Shown here: piece after piece, positions 43,717-56,749 of the stretch | How positions within the stretch are numbered: position 1 is the first letter of the stretch | Layout of the letters: every line of letters starts with the position of its first letter | Assembly: GCA_012656075.1 (NCBI GenBank) | Contig: JAAKBF010000221.1 | Span: 372,001 to 436,000 of the forward strand | Origin: Phytophthora hibernalis | Lineage: Eukaryota; Oomycota; Peronosporomycetes; Peronosporales; Peronosporaceae | DNA: 64,000 bases | Reading direction: 5' to 3' | Position numbers and translations under genes: made by a program | The notes under the pieces: generated by a model | What the model was told of the DNA's origin: nothing | Seen by the model: the letters and a program-made list of their open reading frames with translations, nothing else | Databases searched by the model: none

Positions 43717-45271
43717 GCCTGTCATTCTGCAGTTGTGGTTTTTGTGCTCGCTTTATGTCAAAAACCTGAATGGCGGTTATATCGGTGATTTTGGATTGTT
43801 ATGAACCGAATCGGATGGCCCGCACGCGGAAGAGGCCCGTATGGACCTCTACCACGACTCACTTCAGCCTGTCCTGTAACATGGCGACATTATAGTCAAC
43901 CGGATTCTCGTATTGAGGTGTGCTACAGGTCTTATCGGATCGTACGTGAGCAGGCGCTTAAGTCCTGCAAATTTAAGATAAGTCTGCATCAAGGTTGCAA
44001 TCTGCCACCGGGAGGAGCTAACGTCGAGGTTTAACTAACCCTTACCAATCACATAAACTTTCACTTGCCTACCAAAAGCAACGGGGCTCTCTCTTCGCCA
44101 GCTTTGCGTTTAGCCCTTGCGGTGTCCTCGCTCGTGAACTTACTGGTCCAATTGGGCATATCCTTCAACTCCTTCCACGCAGCGAAAATTCAAACGGCTT
44201 CTTGAGGCGGCCACGTAGACTTTCATCGCGGCGTCCAGGTACATCTCTTCGCTTCATCCGGAGTGCTCCCTACTCTTAACTTTGCCATATAACGCAGCAG
44301 GTTTTCGCCTTTTCATCCACAAGCCAATAACTGCGATCTCCGTGCGTTCTTCCATGTCTTTGCTGCTCTTGTTCTCCAGTCAGAGGCTATACAACCGACT
44401 GGTAAAGGTCTTATTCTGCCCATCTCCTCGAGCAGCGTCCTCCGAAATCTTGACGGCAGATCTGGATGGTCTCGCTTTGACTCCATTCTCACTATTTGCA
44501 TGGTTGAAGAGGGCAAGTGTTTCTTTCGACGTTTCCTTTTGCTTTACTGAACCCAAATAAATTAGCTTGAGATCTTAGACTTAAATTAAAAGTCTCTAGT
44601 GCCTATGTATAGGTCCTGGTGAAGTTAAAACATGCAGTAGAACCTACCGCTGGGAGCTTAAAGTCTAGTGTACTCCACTGACATGTTAGCTGAATTTACA
44701 AGACACTAACTAATTTTTACCTCAAAACTATTCATGTTAGCTAACATGCCTTAGGAAATGTATTAACCTCTTCAACCCGGAGGATTTTTAGGGTGACGTG
44801 AAGCTGTATACAGCGTATTATTATATAGAACTTTGTAAACCTCAAGGGTTGGGCGAGATGGTGAATGAGTAGGTGAGTGACGTAGACATTGCGTGTAACG
44901 AGCTTTGGGCTGTATATAATGCGTAACACGTCGTATATACAGCACCGTTAAGCTGTATAATTAAGCAAATGGCCTTTCACTACACAGTAAAATTGCGTTT
45001 CACCTCACAACACATGTACAGAACCTGAGTGAATCGTCTTCATATCTAGCAATTTTTGTCAAAAATTGAAAATGAAGGTGATCCAAAAGATGCAGATCAG
45101 ATTTATACAAAGATCAAGACTTTAAAGTTGAGGTACGGACGTCATCGTTTGAAGCGTCCTCTGTGGTGTCATACAAACTAGTTGATTACGTGGGTAGACG
45201 GGCTCGTGGTGCACGAGCAATCAACCGGTCAGGTCCTATCGTGGGCCCTACGTCCTTTCACACACTCTCTC
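43717..45271. other. Non-coding, transposon-relic-like DNA
   Basis: On the minus strand at about 44100-44260 a peptide-like stretch (LRVGSTPDEAKRCTW; WPPQEAVxIFAAWKELKD) suggests an eroded DNA-binding domain. The rest is AT-rich with short repeats of tgtata (44800-44960) that recur near 45730, 46510 and 47740 around the piggyBac-like gene. Confidence 0.4.
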
Positions 45272-47870
45272 TCATTCTGAATCGTTCTCTTTCTCGGACG
45301 CCCGACGGCGACGTTTGGCGGGTGACTGCCGCTGGCTGATCTTGTTCTGCAGGTTGTTAGGAATCTCCGTGCCGTTCTTGAATGTGTTGTGCCATATGTC
45401 CCAGCAGCTACGGAGCTCCTCGTTCATCGTATGATTCGGTTTCATGCACAGGTACACGGGGAGCGAGCTGAAGCACACATCGCAGAAGTACGTAGTCGTT
45501 CCGCCACGTTTTCCGTCCGTCCGGAGCAAGGAGCACACTTTGCAGTTGCGCTGTACATGCTTCAGCTGTCCAGAATGGTTTCTCCATTCATCAATTTGCT
45601 TCGCCGAATGCTTTACACGGTCCGCCATATATGCGTCTTCAGAAGCTGTTGTGTCTTGAGCGGGGGCGTGCTAGAAGTCGAAGGCGGTGGTGAATCTGCA
45701 GTAGTACCAATATACATATTAGTCTAGCCTGTATATACACCTTGAATCGATCACACTTACCTGCTCCAAACGTGTTTCTTTCGTACATGTCTTCATCTTT
45801 CAGGGTAATGAGATCCAGGTGCAACTTGCGGGTATACTGAACATGGGTCAATGGGCGTGTCCCGTTAGCAGCGTGGAACTCCCGGTGTACAATGTAGCCA
45901 TTGGCAATAGCAAGATCCACGAGTCCCAAAAATAGCGACTTGTAGTACTTCCGGAACGTCACTGCACGCTGTAAAGAGTACCGTTGCAAACGGAGTTGAT
46001 CGTGCATATCAACTCCGCCCATGTACTCGTGATAGTCCTTCACTGCTTTAGGGCATGGCACTTCACGCTGTTCGCCTGTCTTCTCCTTCTCGCAACCCGC
46101 TCCAGCGTGAGATCACTTCCTGTGTACACAGGAAAAACACCGCCTTGCTATCCCACCATTTGATCGCTGTCATATTTTTCACCTGCAGCGATCTTGCGTA
46201 CGTGAAAGTGCCTCGCAGTAGGTGCTTGGGTCGTGTCTTCTTCTTCTCCTTCTCCTTGATACTCTCGGCGAATCCAATGCGGTTCGTCATGATTGTCCCG
46301 ACGGTATAGAAACCCATTAACAGTAGCTGAATGGCAAGTACCCCACTCGTGTAAAATAGATCTGTAACCACGAGCCGGAAACCCTTATCTTGTCCATTAG
46401 GGAAAGCTGCCTTCAGGTTTCGGACGACGGCAGCAGGCCCCGACTTCTTATCCACCGATGTTGAATCATCAATGTGCTGTTTCTTGCCAACGTACAACTC
46501 AAACCTATCATATACAGCATACATATACAGGGTATATGAGATGTATTATACAATTTAGCAATCCCCCTTTTCGCAATGCGTACCTGATGCAGTATGCAGT
46601 GTGCGCACAACACAGCATGAACAGCTTCGTTCCCCATTTACACGGCTTATCCTTCATGTAGACACGGGTTCGATTGAAGGAAGAGCGGGAGGAAGCATTG
46701 CTTCATCAAACGCGAGCTCAGCCGGAGGTGTAAACCCACGGCAAAATGTGCGCTGCAGCACATGTACCACCTTCCGAATTATCCAAGCCCTATCGGTCTT
46801 AGCGCGTGGATCGAGGTTACTCGAGAAGTGAAGGTTACGCGAAATCTCCATGAAGCGATCACGCTTCATGTAAGCTGAGAAAACACCCCGCGCAATCGGC
46901 TCTTCTTCTGCCCGTTTCCAGTGGTTTGCGATTTTTACGATTTGGCTGAATGGCCCGAGCTATCAAAAGTCCACAGAATACGCACAGCTCGTGCGGAAGT
47001 ACTGGCTTGACAGCCATCAAGTCCATACGTACGTCACCTCGCGTTCGAGCAGGCGTACAGTCATCGGGCCGACGACGCAGCATTTTTTCTGCGCTCAACG
47101 TAAGCTTCCACGCGTGCCTCGAGCTGCTCGTGCTTGTAGTTGCTACTGCATACAGCAATGTGCTGCCAAAGTGCCACAGGCATGAAGTAGAAGAAAAGAG
47201 CTAAAGGTGAATCGCCACACTTCATTGCATCTGGCGTAGGCCCAAAAGGCTCCTTCCTCAAGTCGGGGTAGCTATTCTCCTCGCCGATGGCTTGATACGG
47301 TGTTTGTAGGTACTCGTACACGTCGGTATTCACTGGCTCCGTCCACCCAGTCGTACTATGCAATCGAAGCTTGTCGAGATCCTTGCCGACAACGTCGCCA
47401 GCCATGATCTTGTCTGTTCCACCAAGCGAATTCAAAAACGTCTCAGCAAAGTGTCGTTCCGCAATTGGTTCAATTGAATTTGGATCATCTTCTTCCGCAT
47501 CGTGCTTGTCGTCAAGATCATCATCAGCAACGTGATCATCTCCGTCTTCATCCCTGTCGTATTCAGAGACGATATCATCCTCTTCGGGCTCGTTGCCGGA
47601 GTCAAGACCACCAAAAGATTCAGGATCTTCTCCGTCTTCTACTTTGTTGAGATCATCTTCGGAATCGCTCGACATAATGCAGCTAGCTGTAACACATTAA
47701 ATACAATACAGTAAATACAGCGTAAGTATTCGAACGTTGTATATACAGGATATGGCTTTCATACCTTCCACTTCATAGTTGGAGTCGACGTTGTTGCGCA
47801 TGGGAACTTCAACGTCGCTATCATCTTCGTCTGATGAGCCAAAGAGAGGTCCCTCTAGAAGTCACGACGG
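45272..47870 (-). CDS. piggyBac-like transposase gene with frame breaks
   Basis: This is a DDE_Tnp_1_7-type transposase. A short 5' exon (up to about 47769; VEVPMRNNVDSNYEVE) splices in phase over a 90-nt intron to a strongly acidic N-terminus (MSSDSEDDLNKVEDG). Downstream come FMEISRNLHFSSN, PAELAFDEAMLP (first catalytic Asp), YMKDKPCKWGTKLFML, GFRLVVTDLFYTS (second Asp), NMTAIKWWDSKAVFFL and GGVDMHDQLRLQRYSL with KYYKSLFLGLVDLAIANGYI. The C-terminus at 45628-45272 has a Cys-rich finger (CKVCSLL ... YFCDVC ... YLC) typical of the family. At least four frame changes interrupt it. A second small intron around 46530 is likely. It would excise and insert at TTAA sites; the element's ends were not identified. 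Confidence 0.75.
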
Positions 47871-48128
47871 TGGGTCTTGGTTGAAGGGGTTAATACTAGT
47901 TTTTGTATGGGAATCAGTAGCTTGCTTTAATATTAATTCTGTGAGTCTCCACATCCGCACGAACGACCATTAAAAACCAAAGCACACTAAATCAACCTCC
48001 CAGCCTATCCATCGGAATCTAGTTTGTTTTCGCAAAATCGCTCCACTTCCTTAGCTCTGAAATAAATTTCAGAGAATTGCTGAGTGGCTTCTGTGACAAT
48101 TAGACTAAATTTTGGATTTAGACTAAGT

Positions 48129-51100
48129 TCAACGAGAACACATCGGGGAATGGGTCGGTGACGTACGGGCATGGTGACGCGAAGTCAACCACTGAAGGGC
48201 CTGGTCCCAGTAGACTCTTTCACGAGTACTGCTGGTCTTCACCAGTACGTCTTCATCACGAATCCTTAAGCGCAACACGCTATCTCCTTCAAAATTCTCT
48301 CTAAGCAGAGATTGTGCGAGGATTTTCTTTGATGGATTTCCTGGTACCTTAGACTGGTCGGAAAGTGAGCGCTGCGGACAAACTTCGAGCTGACTCGCGA
48401 AGATACGCTCAATACTCGGTAGCTGACTGGTAGCTTTCCGTCGAAAGACAAGGTAATCTCCACTTGGAGCTAACTTGATCTGCATTTTTTCAACTGTGTC
48501 CGGTCGAACCTCCCAGATAACGCGGAACGTAGCCCCTTCAAGGAGCAAGTCACGGAACTGCTTCTCCGATTCGGGCATTCGAAGTTGCGATTTCAATGCC
48601 TTCATAGGTTTTGCCTGAATGGGCTTCGTGCGTGGCGACTGAAAATCGAGTGCTGACACTTTTTCGAGTATGGTGCTTGCAATACGATAGATTTGACCTC
48701 CACTGACAATAATCTCCGGATACTCTTGGACGACTAACTCAAGGGCTTCAAATACGCATTCGTCAAGCAGGGCAGGATAGCTCTCTCCGCAGTTAAGAAC
48801 CAAGAGATCGAAAAAGCATAGGCTGTTCAGTAATGTTTCCTCGTCGTCGATGTGGCAGGTAATCCGTTCTGTTGTGATAGGGATCGCGTCATAAACTATC
48901 AAGATTTGGGCAGATGTAGTGTCTTCACACAGTGTGCACAATAGCCCATAAAGTGTCTGCTCTAATGTTCGATCTCCCCCACTCGAGCCAGCAATTCAAG
49001 AGCTACGAATGACCCCTTCGGTGCAATGGCTTTGCTTACAGTGCTGTCAACGGTAAGCCTCCCTAATATTCCGATAAGTTTCTCGACGCACATCCCGGTA
49101 GTTGTCTCTAGTTTGTGGATCGCCTCAGCAAGTTCCAAAAGCCACGTTGGTAATTGCTTCCACCCGTGACCAATCGCTCGGTCGCAGCTAGCCATGTTGG
49201 CGAGGCAGTCGATAGCCAACTCTATCAATCCTAAATCGAAATCCACCTCCCATATGCGGTCAATAGTTTGCTGCAGTTCTTGAATCCCATGCAAAACCTC
49301 GGCAGAATCTCGCATGCGCTCGTTTTTCGTGAGGGTTTTCAAAAGCGTTAGAATCGATTCCAACAGGCGATGACTCCCTTTACTGGAATGATTATCGAGC
49401 AAATCGAACAGTAACGGCATAATGTCCGCTTCGAGAAGGTGCGTCAGCAGCTCGGATTTCTTTTTTGATGTGTCTGTAGGTAGTGCAGATATTTTTCTTG
49501 ATTGGTTTTCAAGCGCTTGCACCAGTCGATGGACTAGGTTAATACACATTCTGCAAATCAAGGGGTTATCTGGGCTCGTCTTGCACACGAGGAGCACCGG
49601 TGTAGCTGCTGTGGCTACCAAAAGCTGGTCAATCGTTTTAAGTGATGTGTCATTTTGAGATACCAAGGCTCCAAGTAGTTCAAGACAAGTACGAGTTATG
49701 GATTCATCATTTGCATGTAATTTCAGGCAAGTCAGCAGCACTTGAACACCATCCGATTCAATCAGGTGTTGGAAATGAAGTTGCCGCTTCTCCTTATAAA
49801 CACGCAAAGCACCAGTAGAGCTTTCTTTACCATAAAGCTGTGGCTCATGAACATGCGGGCGATGCCAACAACTGAGCTAATCGCGTCTTGGGTGGATTCA
49901 ATGACCAGTTTGTCGAATTTACAAACGATGGCCAAAACAGATTTGAGCCAATTCCACGATGTCGGGCTATTACCGATGAATGGTATAACGGCAGCATTGA
50001 AAAGTGCCAAAAAGTCAAGAGATCCAACGAGTTCAAACTGTTTTATGGGCATCGTATCAATTAATCGATGAGCTGTGGCCAAGCACAGGTCAACAATTTC
50101 AAAATCCGATTTCCAGCTTTGTAGCACATCGACCAATATCTGTAGCATATCTAAGAATTCTTGACAATCAGCAGCGATACTGTTGCAAAACCGAGCAAGA
50201 TGGCGAGCAAATTGAACGGAAAGACGTTGATGTAGCGAGCATGACGCGAACAGAGCTCGAATATCAATCTGCTTGTTGGAGGAAACAATTGATGGATTCA
50301 CGAATGCGATCTGATCCAGCACTTGCATGATAGTACACATCATCGGTGTCGTAATTGTATGAAGAACAAGGATCTCACACAGCGCAGGTACTATATCGGA
50401 CACGTAGCTTCGATTCACCACTATATCCAGGTCATCCAGTACTAAACCCAGTTGTTCAATGGCTTCACGCAGGCGGGAATAGACAGGTAGTTCAATAGTG
50501 CTTTTTTCCGATGTGTTCAAATTAACATACGAGCCGGGTTCATTATCCATTGAGCAATGCACAATACTTCGGTAGCTCGAGGTAATTATGCCACGTATCT
50601 CGCTTTCATTTAGAGGAACGCGATAAGTTGATGAAACATTGATGCTGTTAGAGGTATTGTTGGGCCTGCTTACAGAACGCACACATTTCTGACGTGTGAT
50701 GTACAGCTGCTGGACGAACAGCTCAGTCTCCTCGAATGAACGCGCAGTCGCAGGTATAATTTGAGTCCGACATTGTTGTATCAAAGGCATGGTAAGTGCT
50801 GATACCTCAACAGCTAATACATAGTCGAGCACGAGAGATGCCAAGCGAGAACGAGAAAATCCTCGTTTATTTCGACGAAAACAAACAGGAGCTGGAGAGC
50901 AAATGTTGCGTTTTCATGCGCCAAATTTGCCCCGTAGCTGGCAAGATAACAGCAGATTTCGAGTGCCAAATGCATACTATCTTGGTACTGGGATGGAGCA
51001 CAGAGGACGTTGTACATTGTATCGATACCTCCCAAGTCTGAGCAAAGAGCAGCACAATTCTTTCGTCGCGCAAAACATTTCAGCGCCTCAAGACCACTTT

Positions 51101-54100
51101 CAAGCATTTCACTCCCTGAAATCCCTAGCCATGTCCTCTGACTGGTGTCCCCAACTTTACCAGCAAGATTCCGCTTTATCATCGACAGTATTGCATTTAG
51201 TTCAAGCTCTCCTATACGCTGTGTTTTGTGACGAATTTCATTCATATGTCGAAACAAGAACGTCATGATTACCACGTGAACATCGTTACTTGGTGCAGCA
51301 CGCGCGAGCTCAGATAGGTGAAGAAGCCCCTGGGGAAGTACCAACACCGATTCCAAAAGGAGCTCTTGCGACCATTTGTCGAGTGAGCAGATTTTCAAAA
51401 GCTCCAGTACGCTGTCCACCTCACCGCTCTCCCATCGGGAGGCATACACAGCCCGAAGGACAAAAACAGTTTGATAAGCTCTTCTCGAGACACGGTGATC
51501 GAGCCAACCCAGTCGTTAGTCTGTGCACGCAGGTCAACATGACGTTGGAAGATGCGTCAACAAACAGCCACGCTGCCGCCCGCATGGAATGAGAAAGATA
51601 CATTTCCACCATCAAATCAATAGAGTCTGCCAGAGCTTCATTCGATATGTCAATCGGATCAAACAGTTGACTGAATATGGCAGCTGATTCTTCAATGGTG
51701 ATTCGCCCAGTTTCAGGTTTTAATCCAGCAATCCGAGCGATCTTAAGGTGAAGACTAATTACTGCTGAGTACTCGCAAGCGCCGAAACTTGATACTGAAT
51801 TGAAAAACTGATAAAATGCTAATCCAGATTGAGCGATATCTCGTAAACATCCGTCCACTTCACTCTGGGACGTCTCTGACCGAAGTTGGGCATACTTCAG
51901 ACTCAGCTGAGCGATAGTGTCCGTGATATGATTTTTCACCATTCGAGAATTGATCATAGTGGCTTGCCCGTGAATCAAAAGCATGGTCTGTTGTCGCAAT
52001 TTCTCAAACAGTGCATTGCAATCGGTTTGGCATCCATGGGTATCTGCTGAAACGTGCATCATGGTAACACAGTCCACGAAGCATTTCCATGTAAGTGCAT
52101 TTTCATCCTGAGCGATGAATTCAACGAGATTGATCAGCAGTCCGGGTGGATTTGAAGACAAATTCAGTAATTCATCAGCGTAGAGAAGGCCATGAAACTG
52201 GATGACTGCCTTAAGCAGAACCAAATACCAAACTTGGCACTGTTTTCTTTCTACAACTGGTGCGCCGGCACACAGATTGGCAGCGTACCGAGTCGCCCGA
52301 TGTTGTAAAATACAACGAACGTGTTCAGCACCGACGCGAATAAAGCGTTGTAAAATGATGCTAGTCGACTGAAGTACTTCCTCCATTAACGTGAGCTTAG
52401 ACAAATGTGCACATGTTCCACAAAACACGTTGTCGAGTGCTTCAAGGCATATCTGAACCAAGGTATAACTCCCATTGTCTTCCGAGTTAAATTGGAATGT
52501 GCTCATAATCCCGAGAACGGAAACTGCAATATCGTACCCGCCAGACTCTGATTCCAAATGTGCGAGATCGGCGCGCACAAGCTCCCATAACACACCTTGG
52601 AGCTCTCTGAAATGAGAAGACGCCAGCGCTATTTCTTTGCATTGAGGGCATCCAAGGAGGTAGTTCAAGGCATTCAAAAGCTCCATCAAAAGAGATGGCT
52701 CAAGAATTGTGTAGCCAGAAACGATTCGAAGAAGCACGAACTCAACAATCAGCGTGAACTCACTCGAACCCCGGTCCGGTAGTGCAGCTATCCAGCGCAT
52801 TGAATGCCACGCTGTTCCTTCTGCAAACTGGCATAGTGCGTTGTTTATCACTTCTTCTCGGTGCGCTGTCGGAAGCAACTGACTAATTACGCATCCGAGC
52901 TCTAGAAAGAAGGATACGTGGTCTCCTAACAGCTCCGCATATTCACGGTTTTCGACTACAGTAGCTAGGTAGCCAAATAGACGGTGGTATCCATCAATTG
53001 TTTTCTTTGCTTGACTGGAAAATAGTATGGCTTCTAGTGCCTTGAAGTCATCAGTCATATTCACCACTGCGGTAAAGTCTGTCACCGCATCTCTTGCCAT
53101 GAATCTCTCCAAGCGACTAATTAACCGATTTATGTAACTTGCAGTCGCAAAAAGCGTAATCGCGTGGTCGAAAACAATGCAATTTTTCCGAGCAGTAGTG
53201 GAAGGAGACAGAATAAATATTCCAAGCAATTTTCCGAGCACGCCCAAGCATCTTGAAACTAAGGAATCAGACAAGGAATCGGACGCTTTTGCTATTTCCT
53301 CCAGCACTCGAACAGAACCAGTGCACTCTAGTGGAAGAAGTCGGCAACTGGTTTCGTGTTGTATCGAATCGCCAAGACCTTCAATTATCACTTTCATCAT
53401 TTTGATGTGCTGCCCTCTACATGTAGCTGTTTCAATTGATCGGCTTCCACGTGATAGCACGATTAAAGTCGTACCAAACAGTATTTCTCGCGTGCTCTGT
53501 TGGGTTGAACCTCCCTGCAAAATCGAGGTAGCCACCGCAATCCATCGACTTTCTGCTTCACGACTTAAGGATAGAGGAAAGGCCAGGATAGACTGCAGTA
53601 GATGACAGCCACTATCCACCAGCGAAGATAGAGTAGTTTTAATCCGCAATGCTTCCTCGAGACACCCGATAATCGCGTCATTGGCCCCAGAATCAATCAA
53701 CAGAGAGAGGACTGCTCGTCCGTCAACAAAAGCACCAACTGTTGATGATTCCGTAGTCTGTGTCACCACCGGAGCATTTAAAATACTTCTCAACGCATAA
53801 AAGCAGGTCATGACCAGCCGACTAAATGAGTCCTCACTGCGAATGACCAATTCTTGTTTTGCGTAGCGCAGCATTCCAACAACACACTGAATAGCATTCT
53901 CCTCTATCAAAAGGGGGATAAGGGGTTTGACTGAGGCGAGTGCTCCAACCACGCAGCAGCAAGCGTCCAGGGCTTCAGTTGAAATTGCCTTGTTTGCCAG
54001 CACAAAGAACGTAAGATGGGGGTGTTGTAGAGAAGCATTAACTAATAGGCGTACCGGAGAATTAAATGAGAACTCGCTCGAGATTTGAGCATGAGGCTCA

Positions 54101-56663
54101 AGCGTGGTAAGATTTCTGGAAACATCAAGCTTGTGCGCTACCTCACAAATAATCCACCGTGCATTCGATCCAGCAGGTTCTGTATGGCTCCATTGATGAA
54201 TGCACATCGCCTTGGATACGACGTGCAAAATTCCTTTGTCGATAAATAAGGCTCGGATGCTGCTGTTCAACTTTGACAAATATTAGAATGAGACAAAGGA
54301 AATACATATAGAGTAAAGCTTGATGCTTGTTTCTCACCAGCGTGTTCGCCACAAGACTCAGCATTTCGATAGTAAATGAACTGTCCAGCAGCTTTGAACG
54401 CATGACACGGATAATATCTAGGACATTTTGGCTTGAAAGAAGCGGGCGGTCATCACTTTGCTGAGAGATGAGCGAAGTCAGCGCCGAAACACACTCCAAT
54501 TGACACAAACCGGTTTCGATTGCAAACATTGTTTGTGCAACTAGGGAGCACATCACTCTTCAAAAAGTCATGGGTGACATTAGAATGGGTGACATTAGAA
54601 TGCAACAATTATTAACGGTACGTACGGCAAGTATTTTGCTGGGCATATGCGAGATACGGACATGATCATGGCAATAACTAAACGCGTACACAATGGCAGC
54701 TAGCAGAACAAAATTGTAAGTGTGCCTAAATTCATAAAAACGATTACATGATTCTACAGAATACCTTTTGCCGTTTTTGGAGCACCGACAGGAAAATAGC
54801 AGCCCCATTGCTGCCCATAAACATTTCTTGGAATCCCTACAACCAACACTTTTGGTTTAGTGATGCTTATACTACCTCTGCTTCTGTTCACATGACCTCA
54901 CCTCGCAGTGAAACAACGTTTTCACCATTGCTAAAAAATAATACACGAGTTCGTCGTTTCCGTCGTTGGATCGCTCGTTGGTCAGTTCAATCCATTTTTT
55001 ATCCCTGAGCTGTTGACTTGAATCTCATTCCACGTTTCATCGGGCCAGTGTTTCGCCACATAGTACATCGATTGTGCCAGGGCTATTTCAATCGTCGTGT
55101 TAGTCAGCACAGCTCCTGATGCGAAAACGTTTGCAAGTACTGCTATCCCTCCGCTATCCAGAAAGGCGCGAGCTTCTTCTCTACAGCCATATGGACACAT
55201 TAGTCTTCGCGTCGCTTTTTATCAGTATCTCAGCACTGACCTCCATACTACTCCCAGCACAAGTTTCATCGCCGCACTTTGAAACGATGTCATCTGAGTT
55301 TCAGAATGTCTACACGCAAAACCACAAAACACTATATCAGGTAGATTTTCGGGCCAAAGTTGAGTGGTACGCACGATTCGGCAGGAAGCAAAGCTAAATC
55401 TATTAGCCGCGTCAGCGAGTAACGAACAGCGCTTGAAATGGGCTCTTGAAAGAGATTCTCAATAAAGCGTTTGTGGGTCTTTATGTAAGAAACAGTCAGT
55501 ACGAGTTTTTGCGCCATAGGAAAAGGATTGATAAAAAAGCGAAAACACCGCCGTACATGTACATAATGATCGAGGTCCGTGCTGAGCTGATAGTGGTGAA
55601 GTTCGGCTGCCAGGATGACCGCGGATAATCCAATGTGAGGTGTTCGAAGTGCTCCAGGAGCTACATCAAATATTCTGTACATGTACAGGAATAGTTTAAT
55701 GCGTATCCGCCTTCCTTGTTGAGAATAGTACCTCGAAGTATAATACATGTATGTATACTACGAACCGAGACACAACTGCCACCGCAGCTGAAGCAAACAC
55801 ACTGCTAACTCCAGCCGGTTGCCGATTGCATTGATCCAATGTCTTCAAAATGACATTTGCGGATGTCGCGGGGATAGCAACATCCGTTTTCAGTTGAAAA
55901 AGTTGTTTCAAGTTCAGCACGCATTCCAGTGCGAGCGCATTATCTAACGAGTTAGTGAGCTGTCGACAGAACAGTAGAGTCATTAATCTGCTTACCAACG
56001 CTATCAAAGCAGCGGTGGTATTGATAGCAAGGAAACGAACCATTGCTTGCGCCGTAGTCGCGACGAGCTGAGTCCACAATCTGTTCTCAATTGATGTAAG
56101 GTTTGCCACAAGCTTGGATAAAAGGTGAATTCCACGCTGAATACACCCAGGCTCGTCTTGATACATCACATTGTGAACGATTTTGTCGAGGACGATCAAG
56201 ATGTCTACCTCAGTCCATTCGAGGAAAAAAAGTGAATCAGAGGTTATTGTGTGCTCTGCAGTTAATACGAAGTACTTCGAAGTAGTTCGTTAAGCTCACC
56301 CGTTTTCCTCAAAGCAACCGTCGTCATTTCCTCAGCGGTGCTCACCATTAGAACCATCATCTCAAAGCAGGAATTTATGAATGCAGGCGAATCGAGGTTG
56401 GCCAGCATCGCGCCTACTATGCCCAGCAGAGCATCTGTTTTGACTAAGGACCTGATGCAGCGTACTGTATCATTTTCATCTTCAGTACTTTGCTCAGACA
56501 GTTCTTGGCATAAAAATTGAACCCCGCGCTGCAGAACAGGGTACACATCCTGGTACTGCAAAATAGCATTGATCAGTCCCTCAGCCCGCGATCTCGACAC
56601 TGCTGAATCCTGGTCTTCTTCGTCCTGGTCTGCGCTTCGTTCATTGCCATCGCTTCCTTCCAT
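48129..56663 (-). CDS. Very large armadillo/HEAT-type repeat protein, multi-exon
   Basis: The start is at 56663 (MEGSDGNERSADQDEED), followed by coding blocks to 56262, about 56215-55750, 55490-55400, 55200-55010, about 54560-54338, then 54270-48129 essentially without introns. The intron 54271-54337 (GTGAGA...AAAG) is clear; others are less certain. The protein, roughly 2,800 residues, is a long array of amphipathic helices (CLELLGALVSQNDTS; LLDNHSSKGSHRLLESILTL; SLVDSGCHLLQSILAF), the hallmark of an ARM/HEAT solenoid. A PH-like C-terminal stretch follows (FRVIWEVRPDTVEKMQIKLA). No named family is recognised. Breaks at about 51430, 50856-50859 (aaaa), 49806-49808 (aaa) and 48976-48980 (ccccc) mostly fit single-base losses. 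Part of its 3' end exists as the broken duplicate at 10980-26486. Confidence 0.7.
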
Positions 56664-56749
56664 CACACCTCAAAGCGACCTTACACGAAAGCGACGCTTC
56701 AAAAGCCAAAGGCTAGAAATTTATTTTCGAGCGAGGCGAGCTATCACTT

